Assembly (NCBI GenBank): GCA_017745595.1 | Contig: WMBV01000024.1 | Coordinates: 50,933 to 114,932 of the forward strand | Reading direction: 5' to 3' | Source: Bordetella petrii | GTDB lineage: Bacteria; Pseudomonadota; Gammaproteobacteria; Burkholderiales; Burkholderiaceae_B | Length of the DNA stretch: 64,000 nucleotides | Shown: in pieces, positions 43,687 through 51,553 of the stretch | How the letters are laid out: each line of letters begins with the position of its first letter | How positions within the stretch are numbered: position 1 is the stretch's first letter | Notes under the pieces: model-generated | Databases searched by the model: none | What the model saw: only the letters and a program-made list of their open reading frames with translations | What the model was told of the DNA's origin: nothing | Translations under genes and position numbers: made by a program

Positions 43687-44670
43687 TCACTCGATCTTCG
43701 CCCCGGTAGCCTTGATGAGCGGTCCGCCGGCCTCGTAGTCTTGCCGCAATAACGCGTTGAAATCGGCAATCGACATCGCATCGTAGTCCACCCCGAGCCG
43801 GGTCAACCTGGCCTTGACCTCGGGATTCGCCAGCGCTTTCTCCATGGCCGCGTGTATCTGCTGTACCTCGGCCTCGGGCATGCTCTTGGGCGCAAGCAGC
43901 CCGAACCACGTGTCGTACTTGTATCCGGGCGCGCCGGCCTCGGCGGCGGTGGGCAGATCGGGCAACAGCGGCGAACGGCTGGCGCCGGTATAGGCCAGCA
44001 TCTTGATGCGCGGATCGTCCTTGAAGCCGATGATGGCGGGCACGGCCGCCGCGGTGCCCTGCACCCGGCCGGCCAGCACTTCATTGATGGCCTCGCCCGT
44101 CGCCTTCATGGGAATGTGCTGCATCTTTCCACCGACGGTGGCCAGGAACGACGCCATCGCCAGATGGGTGGCCCCGCCATTGCCGGCCGACGAGTAATTG
44201 AGCGCATCGGGCTTGCTCTTGATCAGTTTGATGTAGTCCTGCAGCGAATTGACGCCCAGGGTGCCCGGCACGCCGATCACGAAGCCCGAATTCCCGATAT
44301 AGGCCACCCCCACGAAGTCCTTGATGGGATGGTAGCCGGGGTTGCGGTACAGGTAGGCGGCCAGGTTGTGGCTGGCCGCGGTCAGCAACAGGGTGTTGTT
44401 GTCGGTGGACCGGGCCACATACGTCGTGCCCACGCTGCCGCCCGCGCCGCCCCGGTTTTCCACGATGACGGTGGCGCCCAGCTCTTTGCCCAGATCAGCA
44501 TTGAGATTGCGCGCCACCGTGTCCAGCGTTGCCCCGGGCCCGTAGGGCACCACGATCTTGATCACGCGTTCGGCCCACGCCGGGGAAGCGGCGCCCGCCG
44601 CCAGCAGCAGGCCGGCCAGGGCGCGGCGCCAGGCGACACGGGCAAGGGCCTGCATCCGTGTTGTTTTCAT
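43687..44670 (-). CDS. Bug-family (TctC) periplasmic solute-binding protein
   Basis: 327 residues; ACAAGGAGGAGAC precedes the ATG. Signal peptide about 1-33 (LAGLLLAAGAASPAWA/ERVIK). Signatures are IKIVVPYGPGATLDTVARNL, TVIVENRGGAGGSVG and QHIPMKATGEAINEVLAGRV. The binding loop differs from the other four copies (MKATGEAIN against PYKGTGPALN-like), which suggests a different ligand type. It is the last gene of an operon with the C-N lyase-like gene (31 bp upstream) and the MmgE/PrpD gene. Confidence 0.93.
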   Translation of the reverse strand: MKTTRMQALARVAWRRALAGLLLAAGAASPAWAERVIKIVVPYGPGATLDTVARNLNADLGKELGATVIVENRGGAGGSVGTTYVARSTDNNTLLLTAASHNLAAYLYRNPGYHPIKDFVGVAYIGNSGFVIGVPGTLGVNSLQDYIKLIKSKPDALNYSSAGNGGATHLAMASFLATVGGKMQHIPMKATGEAINEVLAGRVQGTAAAVPAIIGFKDDPRIKMLAYTGASRSPLLPDLPTAAEAGAPGYKYDTWFGLLAPKSMPEAEVQQIHAAMEKALANPEVKARLTRLGVDYDAMSIADFNALLRQDYEAGGPLIKATGAKIE

Positions 44671-44701
44671 TTTGTCTCCTCCTTGTCATTAAGAAACCAC
44701 T

Positions 44702-46222
44702 TCAGCTTACGATGCGGTCGATCGCCTGCTCGAGCTGCCGGGCCGACGCCGCCAGGCGCGCGCTGATTTCTTCCAGCGAGGCCTCGTCGGCCGCGTACTG
44801 CCCGCGGGCGCGGGCGATATCTTCTTCGACGCGCTCGGGCGACGGGCCGCCGGTAAGCTGGCGCGCCTTGACGCATTCAAGAGGGTTCAACGCCTTGCGG
44901 ATCGATTCGTCGCTCAGTTCAAGCGGCTTGCCCATGTACTCGATGGCGGCTTCGTCCACCAGCGCGCTGGTGACGTCGGTTTGGGTCAACCCCTTGCCGA
45001 TGCCGATCCGGACCAGAATGGCCACGATCTGATGCGCGGTGCGGAACGGCAGGCCCTTTTCCATGACGATGACATCGGCCAGGTCGGTGGCGCAGATCCA
45101 GTTCATACTGGTGGCGTTCGCCAGCATGCGCTCTTTCTTGATCGACAGCGTGGCCAGCACGCCGGTCATGATCTCGGTGGCCTCGAGCACGTCATCCAGC
45201 GTGGGCGCCAATTGCCGGGTATAGCCCATGCAGGCGTCATGCATCTCGTACAAGTACGAGGCCAGGCGTCCATAGGTGCGCGCGGCGGCGCCCCGGACCC
45301 ACATCAGGGTATAGGGGTTCTTCTTCTGCGGCATGATGCTGCTGGTGCCGCAGTAGCGGTCGGCCAGCTCCACATACGAGAACTCGGTGTTGGACCACAA
45401 GTACAGTTCGGAAGCGATGCCCGAGACGTTCATCATGAGCAACGCCGGCACGGTATAGGCTTCGGCGGGCACGCCCAGCCAGCCGTCGAAGCCCAGCACG
45501 GCATACCGCGTATTCGTGATGACGCCATCGAATCCCAACAGTTCGGCGGTCCGTTCCCGCTTGATGGGGTAGCGCGATCCCGTCATGATGGCCGAGCCGG
45601 CGGGGCTCAGGTTGACTCGCTCATAAAGCTGACGCAGGCGCGCGTAGTCATTTTCCAAAGCAAGCTCCCACGACATCGCGTAGTGCGCGAAGGTCGTAGG
45701 CTGGGCATGCTGCGACCACGTCGATGCCGGCATCACGGTGCCAACGTTTTCGCTGGCCAGGTCCACCAGGCGCTTGCGCAGCTTGATGGACGCCGCCATC
45801 AGTTTGAGAATGTACTCGCGGATGAAAATCCGGCTGGTCACGGCCATGAAATCACCCGAACTGCGCCCGGCATGGATCCGGCCGCCGACCTCTTCCCCCA
45901 ACTCGGTGATCAGCCACGCTTCGCCGGAATGTTCGCCCGCCTCGGTCTGCGCGCGCACCGCCTCGATGCCAGTCTGTTCCATTTTCCTGAGCGCCCGCAG
46001 CATCTTCGCCGCGTCGTCGCGCGTCAGGAACCCTTGTTCAGCCAGCATCACCAGATGGGCTTTGTCGAACCGATGGTAGAACGGGTATTCCCGCATCTGC
46101 TGTTCGGGATCGCCCAGCTTGGTTCTTTTCTGGACGTCTTCGGCGTCCTCGGTCAGACGGGCCCCCGCCTTGCGATACGGCTCGCCTTTGGCGACCTTGC
46201 CGTAAATGCTGTCTTTGCCCAT
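44702..46222 (-). CDS. Argininosuccinate lyase-like C-N lyase of unknown substrate
   Basis: 506 residues from the ATG at 46222, preceded by GAAGGAGACG; a TTG two codons earlier is possible. It belongs to the fumarase/aspartase superfamily: the mobile loop is SSIMPQKKNP (294-303), and GSAIMTGSRYPIKRERTAELLGF matches the argininosuccinate lyase branch. But the argininosuccinate-binding motif (usually H-T/A-x-R-S-R-N-D) reads HAGRSSGD at 117-124, and the usual T-H-L-Q-x-A-Q-P reads TWSQHAQP at 168-175. The substrate is therefore probably not argininosuccinate. The neighbours, an MmgE/PrpD protein and a Bug receptor, recall the lyase-epimerase pairs used on aminopolycarboxylates such as iminodisuccinate. 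Clearing fumarate from an N-substituted aspartate is the best guess. Confidence 0.85.
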   Translation of the reverse strand: MGKDSIYGKVAKGEPYRKAGARLTEDAEDVQKRTKLGDPEQQMREYPFYHRFDKAHLVMLAEQGFLTRDDAAKMLRALRKMEQTGIEAVRAQTEAGEHSGEAWLITELGEEVGGRIHAGRSSGDFMAVTSRIFIREYILKLMAASIKLRKRLVDLASENVGTVMPASTWSQHAQPTTFAHYAMSWELALENDYARLRQLYERVNLSPAGSAIMTGSRYPIKRERTAELLGFDGVITNTRYAVLGFDGWLGVPAEAYTVPALLMMNVSGIASELYLWSNTEFSYVELADRYCGTSSIMPQKKNPYTLMWVRGAAARTYGRLASYLYEMHDACMGYTRQLAPTLDDVLEATEIMTGVLATLSIKKERMLANATSMNWICATDLADVIVMEKGLPFRTAHQIVAILVRIGIGKGLTQTDVTSALVDEAAIEYMGKPLELSDESIRKALNPLECVKARQLTGGPSPERVEEDIARARGQYAADEASLEEISARLAASARQLEQAIDRIVS

Positions 46223-46262
46223 GTTCAATCGTCTCCTTCGAACTTGTTTAAAAAAAGGGGGA

Positions 46263-47627
46263 TCAGGGTTGCCGCGATTCGCGGCATTCGTGCAGAAGGC
46301 CCGCCAGCGACCCGCGGTCGGGCGCGGCCAGCTGATTCAAGATGCGCTCGCAGCAAGCCTCGCCCACGACGGGTGCGGCAATGGCCACGAACTTGCGATT
46401 GACGCGGCGCGACTGCTCGGTCTTGTCGGCCAGCGGGACGCCTACGTCGGCGGCGCGCCGCCATGCCTCGCCGTGGCGGGTATGCACCGTCACGGCCGAT
46501 GCGCTCAACCCCATGCCGGGAACCAGCTCGACATGCACCTGTTCCAGCATGGCGCGCACGCCGGCTTCGGTAACCCGTTGCCAGGTATCCAGCCGGGCGG
46601 TGTCCATCGCCAGCATCGCGAACGCCGCGGCGGCCCGCAGGCTGAACTTCGCTTCGAGGCCCGTCGACGGAGACGGATGGTTGCAGATGGCGCACGCCTC
46701 GCCCGCCACGATGTGGATGCGCGCGACGTCGCCGGGCCGGATGCCCCGTTCGCGACGCAGTGCCGCTACCGCCTCGATGGTGGAGTGGGTGCTGAAACAC
46801 GCGGCGTGAAACTTGAAGATGTTGTTCAAGATGTGATGCCCGCCCTCGGGGTCGGCCAGCGCGGCTTCCACGTGGAAATCGTCGCCGTGGGCCTGGGCGA
46901 AACCCTGCGCGCACTCCAGCGCGTCGTGGCGGCTGACAAAGCCTTTCTGCGCCAGCAAGGCCGACCGCACGCCGGCCTGCGCGGCCAGGCCGGCATGCAA
47001 TGGCTTGGCCATGCTTCCGAACATGGCTTTCAGCCCGGCGGCCTGTGTGGCGGCGATGCCCAGGGCGTAGCTGGTTTCGGCAACCGGCAGGCGCAGCAAA
47101 TGGGCGCATGCCACGGCCGCCCCCAGACTGCCCAATGTGGCCGTGGCATGGAACCCGTTCGCATAGTGCGCGGGCTCGACCAGCGTGCCGACCCGGCAGG
47201 CGAGGTTATAACCCGCCACGAAGGCGGCATAGAAATCGGCGGCACTGGCGTCGCGGTATTCGGCCAGCGCGAGCAGGCCGGGAATGATGGCCACGCCCAG
47301 ATGCCCCGGCAGCGCCAGATTGACGTCGTCGTAGTCCAGGGCATGCGATGCGGTGCCGTTGGCCAGGGCGGCCTGCGGCAAGCTGAGCCGGATGCCGCGC
47401 CCGATCAGGGTAGCCTGCGCCGAGCCGCCTTCTTCGCTTGCGGCTTCCGCCACCATCCTGGACGCCGGCTCGGACAGGCCGGCAAGGGCGCATCCCAGCC
47501 AATCCGTCAGGCAGTCGCGCGCCACCCGGCGTACGGCATCCGGCAAACGGTCATGCCGCGTCCGCAGGGCGCGCTCGACCAGTCCGAGCGTAAGGCCGGC
47601 ACCCTCTTCCCCCCTGTGTTCCACCAT
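46263..47627 (-). CDS. MmgE/PrpD family protein
   Basis: 454 residues from the ATG at 47627 (MVEHRGEEGAGLTLGLVERA, ribosome site AGAAGAGG); an ATG at 47705 would add 26 residues not typical of the family. The MmgE/PrpD fold shows DCLTDWLGCALAGLSEP, ANGTASHALDYDDVNLALPGH, GYNLACRVG, the HATATLGSLGAAVACAHLL segment and FKFHAACFSTHSTIEA. Members include 2-methylcitrate dehydratase, cis-aconitate decarboxylase and iminodisuccinate epimerase. It is the first gene of the operon with the C-N lyase-like and Bug genes, and is divergent from a LysR regulator. Activity is inferred from context only. Confidence 0.87.
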   Translation of the reverse strand: MVEHRGEEGAGLTLGLVERALRTRHDRLPDAVRRVARDCLTDWLGCALAGLSEPASRMVAEAASEEGGSAQATLIGRGIRLSLPQAALANGTASHALDYDDVNLALPGHLGVAIIPGLLALAEYRDASAADFYAAFVAGYNLACRVGTLVEPAHYANGFHATATLGSLGAAVACAHLLRLPVAETSYALGIAATQAAGLKAMFGSMAKPLHAGLAAQAGVRSALLAQKGFVSRHDALECAQGFAQAHGDDFHVEAALADPEGGHHILNNIFKFHAACFSTHSTIEAVAALRRERGIRPGDVARIHIVAGEACAICNHPSPSTGLEAKFSLRAAAAFAMLAMDTARLDTWQRVTEAGVRAMLEQVHVELVPGMGLSASAVTVHTRHGEAWRRAADVGVPLADKTEQSRRVNRKFVAIAAPVVGEACCERILNQLAAPDRGSLAGLLHECRESRQP

Positions 47628-47731
47628 AAGCCTCTTCTGTGTCGTGCTGGCCTGCGCGGTTTCGCGGCCGAAGAAAGGGCCGGGATCGCAAGCCGTCAGT
47701 GCCATGGTGGGACTTCTTGCTATTTCTTTCC

Positions 47732-47759
47732 AATGATTATTATTTGGTACCCTATCATT
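47732..47759. promoter_or_regulatory. Candidate LysR operator (AATGAT-N16-ATCATT)
   Basis: A perfect 6-bp inverted repeat with 16-bp centre lies in the AT-rich divergent gap between the MmgE/PrpD gene and the LysR gene, 31 bp before the LysR ATG. Position and symmetry fit a LysR-type activator site that also covers its own promoter. Not proven by sequence alone. Confidence 0.4.
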
Positions 47760-47790
47760 TTTTGTGATGATCACGCCGCGAGGCATTGCC

Positions 47791-48696
47791 ATGAATCTGC
47801 GCCATCTTGAGGTTTTCCACGCGGTCATGCAGGCGGGCTCGGTCACGGGTGCCGCCCACCTGCTCAACGTCACCCAGCCTGCTGTCAGCAATGTGCTGCG
47901 GCACGCGGAACAGCAGCTGAAATTCAAGCTGTTCGAGCGCATCGGCGGGCGCTTGCAGCCCACTCCCGAGGCCTGCGACCTGTTTCCCGATGTCCAGGCG
48001 ATTTTCGGCCGCATCGATACCCTGAACCGGGCCGTCGATGAAATGCGCGGCGGCCGCACCGGGCGGTTGGCCATCGCCGCCTCGCCGACATTCGTCAACG
48101 CGTACCTGCCCGAGGCGGTGTCGCGGCTGCATCGGCACTGCCCGGGCGCGCGCGTCACGATCCACGCGCTGGCCACGGCGAATGCCATCGAAGAACGTGT
48201 CGCCCGCCGCGAGGTCGACATCGGCCTCGTCTACACCCCGGTCAGAGACCTCAGTGTCGGCGTCGAACAGGTGGGCAAATCCAGTGTCGTGTGCGCGGTA
48301 CCCCGCCGCTCTCGGCTGGCCCGGCAGAAAGAAGTCAGCGCCGCGGACCTGGCCAATAGCGTCGTCGTGGCAACCGGCCCCACCACCCGCACGGGCATGG
48401 CGATCCAGGCCGTCTACGGGGTTCACGGACTGTCGATGCCCGACGTCACGGTCGAGGTCAACTCATCACAAGCCGCATGCCTGATGGTCGCGAAAGGAGT
48501 GGGAGTGGGCCTGGTGGATCTCGCCACCGTGCACCAGTATCCACTGCCCGATGTCGAATTCCGGCCGTTCCGGCCTCACATCGAACTGAGCCTGTGCCTG
48601 ATCTATCCGAAAGATCGCCCACGCTCGCGCCTGGCCCTGCGCTTCGCGAAGGAATTGCGCGAGCAGTTTCTTCCCGATGGCGGCGCGCGCGGCTGA
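47791..48696 (+). CDS. LysR-type transcriptional regulator
   Basis: 301 residues from the ATG at 47791 (MNLRHLEVFHAVMQAGSVTG), preceded by GCGAGGCATT; starts at 47764 and 47767 are in frame but less family-like. The HTH is at about 3-60 (AAHLLNVTQPAVSNVLRHAE) and the inducer domain follows, with a GKSSVVCAVPRRS segment. It is divergent from the MmgE/PrpD-lyase-Bug operon and probably activates it in response to the substrate. Confidence 0.92.
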   Translation: MNLRHLEVFHAVMQAGSVTGAAHLLNVTQPAVSNVLRHAEQQLKFKLFERIGGRLQPTPEACDLFPDVQAIFGRIDTLNRAVDEMRGGRTGRLAIAASPTFVNAYLPEAVSRLHRHCPGARVTIHALATANAIEERVARREVDIGLVYTPVRDLSVGVEQVGKSSVVCAVPRRSRLARQKEVSAADLANSVVVATGPTTRTGMAIQAVYGVHGLSMPDVTVEVNSSQAACLMVAKGVGVGLVDLATVHQYPLPDVEFRPFRPHIELSLCLIYPKDRPRSRLALRFAKELREQFLPDGGARG

Positions 48697-48735
48697 ACGA
48701 GACCCGGCTCCGCGATACCTGAACCGGCATTACCG

Positions 48736-48768
48736 GGTGTCACGGTCCTCCGCGTGGAGCCTGACACC
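48736..48768. repeat. Decayed single palindromic core
   Basis: GGTGTCACGG and GCCTGACACC arms, with several mismatches, around a 13-nt loop. Only one core is present, 40 bp after the LysR stop. The rest of the 210-bp gap to the next gene shows nothing clear. Confidence 0.7.
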
Positions 48769-48906
48769 TGCCGCCGCCGATCTACCACGGAGCCATCGAC
48801 CTCACGGCGAAAACCGCTACCGCCAGGGCCAGGATCATTAGAATGTGCTTGGTGCGCATGGATGCTCTACGCGGGTAGCAAAACCGGCCATGCGCCCGCA
48901 AGTACT

Positions 48907-50307
48907 ATGCCGGCCTCGATACCGCCCTCTTCTTCCTCTCTGCTGGCCCAGGCCCTGCGTACTGTCGCGCGCCGCTACCGCCTGCCCGCGGCCCTGCGCG
49001 CCTCGACCGACTGGCGCGTATCGGGCGCGGCCACGGCGCTGGCGGCCTGCATCGAGCAGGCCCGCGACGCGCAGGCACAGGCGCAGTCGCCGGCGCCCGA
49101 GCTGCGGCGCCATTTCACCGAGGCCCTGGCCCAGCTGATTCATGAAGCCATGCGCGCGGGCCAGGGCGACCCCGCGTTCCAGGCGATGGTATTGCGGCAC
49201 CAAGCGGCGGCAGTGCGCGAATACGCATCGTTGCTGGCCCACGCCGATCGCGATCGGCGGGCCATCCGCGCGGCGGTCGATACGCTGGCGCATCCGGCCC
49301 AGTTGCGGCGCCTGGCGCCTACACCGCTGCGCGAGGCTCTGGGCCGGCTGCACGCGGCGCCGACCTGCACGGCGCTTGCCGACACCGCCTCGCGGATACG
49401 CGACCTGTATGCAACGGACGCGCAGCCCTTGCCGCCCACCCTGGCCCGGCTGTTGCAAGCGCCCGCGCTGGCGCGCATGCAACGGCTCGAGGCATTGGAA
49501 GCCGATGCGCGGGTGCGGCAATACAGGGCCCTGTGGGACCGGAACGGCCCCCGCCAGGGCAGCGCCGCCGCCAGCGCGGAAGGCGCCGCGTCGAAGCAGC
49601 GCGGCGCTGTCGTCGAGGCGTTGGCCGCGCGGGCGCTGCAAGCATTGGCCCAATGGCTCAACCAGGCAGATGCCGCCGGCCCGCCTTACCGCGTCGTCAC
49701 GTCGATGCGCGTGCCCGCGGCGCTGGCGGCGGGTGCCCAGCGTGCCAAGACCGAATGGGATGCGGTGTTGCTGCGGCAGGCGGCCGGTACCGCGCCGGGT
49801 TGGGACGTCTGCCTGCTGGTGGAAGCCAAGGCGTCCGCGGATGCGGCCACGACAGACCTGCTTCGGCTGCGGCGCGGCTTGCGCGTGCTGGCGCAGGCCG
49901 ACCCCGATCGGGCCTACCCGTTCGAAGCCCGCGAAGCATCGGTGCTGGTGCGCGGCGCCTCGCTGGGCGCGCTGGCCGCCGACGATGCCGGCCTGTCCGA
50001 AACCATCCTGTACTGCTGCGACGCCCCGGCCGACGCCGCCGTGCGCCTGCTCGGCGCCGCCAGCCGGATGCAGCTGCTGTCGGCCCCCGCCAGCCTGGAA
50101 TTCGCCGGTAACTTGGCGCGACAGTCGCATCCAGACGCCCGCGACCTTGAACCCGTCTGGAACCAGCTGCTGCAATCGCCCCGTTGGAAGCCAGTGCTGC
50201 ACCAGTACCCCCTGCTGCGCCAGGCCAGGGAACTGATGGTGCATCCCGACGACCTGCTCGCCCTGGCGCGGCAGGGTGATCCGGATCAGGCCGGCTCAGG
50301 TGTCTGA
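48907..50307 (+). CDS. Unknown protein with PD-(D/E)XK nuclease-like core
   Basis: 466 residues from the ATG at 48907; the frame is open to 48754, so the start is uncertain. I do not recognise the family. The N-terminal 230 residues are Ala/Arg/Leu-rich and helical. The C-terminal part has a nuclease-like order: Glu237 in a helix (KQRGAVVEALAARAL), then a strand with Asp285 (KTEWDAVLLRQ), then Glu306-Ala-Lys308 in a hydrophobic strand (DVCLLVEAKAS). This E...D...E-x-K series is the PD-(D/E)XK pattern of many DNA-cutting enzymes. There is no signal peptide and no operon partner. The last residues GSGV and the TGA stop are supplied by a repeat remnant, as in three other genes. Confidence 0.7.
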   Translation: MPASIPPSSSSLLAQALRTVARRYRLPAALRASTDWRVSGAATALAACIEQARDAQAQAQSPAPELRRHFTEALAQLIHEAMRAGQGDPAFQAMVLRHQAAAVREYASLLAHADRDRRAIRAAVDTLAHPAQLRRLAPTPLREALGRLHAAPTCTALADTASRIRDLYATDAQPLPPTLARLLQAPALARMQRLEALEADARVRQYRALWDRNGPRQGSAAASAEGAASKQRGAVVEALAARALQALAQWLNQADAAGPPYRVVTSMRVPAALAAGAQRAKTEWDAVLLRQAAGTAPGWDVCLLVEAKASADAATTDLLRLRRGLRVLAQADPDRAYPFEAREASVLVRGASLGALAADDAGLSETILYCCDAPADAAVRLLGAASRMQLLSAPASLEFAGNLARQSHPDARDLEPVWNQLLQSPRWKPVLHQYPLLRQARELMVHPDDLLALARQGDPDQAGSGV

Positions 50308-50316
50308 CTCGCGACG
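50297..50316. repeat. Half-core remnant at a gene end
   Basis: CAGGTGTCTGACTCGCGACG is a left arm plus part of the loop; no right arm follows. It supplies the stop codon of the upstream gene at the convergent junction with a VOC gene. Confidence 0.65.
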
Positions 50317-50405
50317 AAAGGCGCGAAGGTTTGCTTGATATACGGCAGTGGGTTCACGACTTCGGATATTTTTCAAAATGGAACGGACCCTGGCCTGCGG
50401 CCGGC

Positions 50406-50831
50406 TCAGACGGGGCGGACGCCTATCCTGGCCGAAAAGCGCAGCAGGTAGCCATCCGGGTCCTGCACCAGGAACTGGCGCACGCCCAGCTCGGCGGCAT
50501 TGCTGCGGTACCACCGCTCGTGCGGTTCACGGTACAAGGGCCATCCGGCGGCCGCCAGCCGTTGCAGAAGCGGCTCGACCGACGCCGCCTTGATCTCGAA
50601 GTTGATTCCCCGGCCCAGCGGAGCACGCAAAGGCCCGGTGATCCAGTAATCATCGCCTCGCACTTCCACCAGCATGAACTGCGCGCCATCCAGGTCCAGG
50701 TATACGAAACCCTCGGCCTCGCGGCGGTACGCAATCTTGAAACCGCACAGGTCCGTCCAGAATGCCAGGCTGCGTGGCAGATCGGAAACCAGCAACTCGG
50801 GAACCATCTGGGCGCGGTGCAGGGTTTCCAT
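50406..50831 (-). CDS. VOC protein, bleomycin-resistance-like
   Basis: 141 residues from the ATG at 50831, preceded by AATGGAGAAA. The small VOC fold matches bleomycin-binding proteins: PELLVSDLPRSLAFWTDLCG, YLDLDGAQFMLVEV, GINFEIKAASVEPLLQRLAA, LYREPHERWYR and QFLVQDPDGYLLRFSARIG. Such proteins act as dimers that bind the drug (or catalyse a metal-dependent step) in the cytoplasm. Whether this one binds bleomycin or another compound is open. It is the last of four closely spaced minus-strand genes that include an AadA-type adenylyltransferase. Confidence 0.87.
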   Translation of the reverse strand: METLHRAQMVPELLVSDLPRSLAFWTDLCGFKIAYRREAEGFVYLDLDGAQFMLVEVRGDDYWITGPLRAPLGRGINFEIKAASVEPLLQRLAAAGWPLYREPHERWYRSNAAELGVRQFLVQDPDGYLLRFSARIGVRPV

Positions 50832-50926
50832 GGGGTTTTCTCCATTCGGGGGAGCGGGCAATAGTATCCCGGGAGGCGAGAGGATATCTCGATATGTATA
50901 TTGATGCGGGATGGCGATTTCGGCCT

Positions 50927-51541
50927 CTAACGCAACTCCGCCACCCCAACCACCCTCGCCCCGCAAGCCCGCACCAATTCGGCGTCGTGGCTGGCAAATA
51001 GCACCACGCGGTCTTGCCCCCAGCGCTTGAACACCTCGGCCAGCACATGGCGCGCCTGCGCATCCAGCCCGTTGCTCGGGCCATCCGCAATCACGGCCGC
51101 CGGGCCGCCCAGCGCCGCCGCGGCCAGAAAGACCTTGCGGCGCGTGCCCGTGGACATCTGTTCGAAGCGCTTGTCCAGGTGCGGTTCCAGCCCCAGGCGG
51201 CGCGCCAGGTCCAGCGTGTCGTCATCCAGCACCGTATGCTTCTGCGCCGCGGCTTGCTCGAGCAGCCCGCGCCCTGTCTGCGCGGGGTTGGCCAGGCAAT
51301 TGTCCGGCACGTAGGCCAGGCGAGCCCGGGCCTGCGCGGGCGCATGGGCCAGCGAATGCCCGTCGATCCAGATGTCTCCGCCATCCGGCGCGATCTGGCC
51401 CGCGATGACGCCCAGCAAGCTGGATTTGCCGGTACTGTCTTCTTCGCACAGCGCCGTGCATCCCGCCGCAAAGGTATGGGATAGCCCCTGGAATACCCGG
51501 TGCTCGCCGTAGCGCTTGCTCAAGTTCTCGATACGCAGCAT
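50927..51541 (-). CDS. ABC-type ATPase with degenerate motifs, no permease
   Basis: 204 residues, the size of a single nucleotide-binding domain (CcmA-like). The fold is clear: LRIENLSKRYGEHRVFQGLS, a Walker A position EEDSTGKSS (33-41) in which two of the loop glycines are replaced, a signature position MSTGTRRK (129-136), a Walker B AAVIADGPSNGLD (148-160) in which the catalytic Glu after Asp153 is Gly154, and the H-loop FASHD with His185. It may bind ATP but should hydrolyse it poorly. No transmembrane gene adjoins. It lies 12 bp after the DUF1801 gene and may share its transcript. Confidence 0.85.
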   Translation of the reverse strand: MLRIENLSKRYGEHRVFQGLSHTFAAGCTALCEEDSTGKSSLLGVIAGQIAPDGGDIWIDGHSLAHAPAQARARLAYVPDNCLANPAQTGRGLLEQAAAQKHTVLDDDTLDLARRLGLEPHLDKRFEQMSTGTRRKVFLAAAALGGPAAVIADGPSNGLDAQARHVLAEVFKRWGQDRVVLFASHDAELVRACGARVVGVAELR

Positions 51542-51553
51542 GGCCCGGCGCGC

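Noticed and set aside
44702..46222. Arginine biosynthesis argH
   Set aside because: Substrate-binding motifs differ from argininosuccinate lyase and no arg gene is near; the operon context is catabolic.
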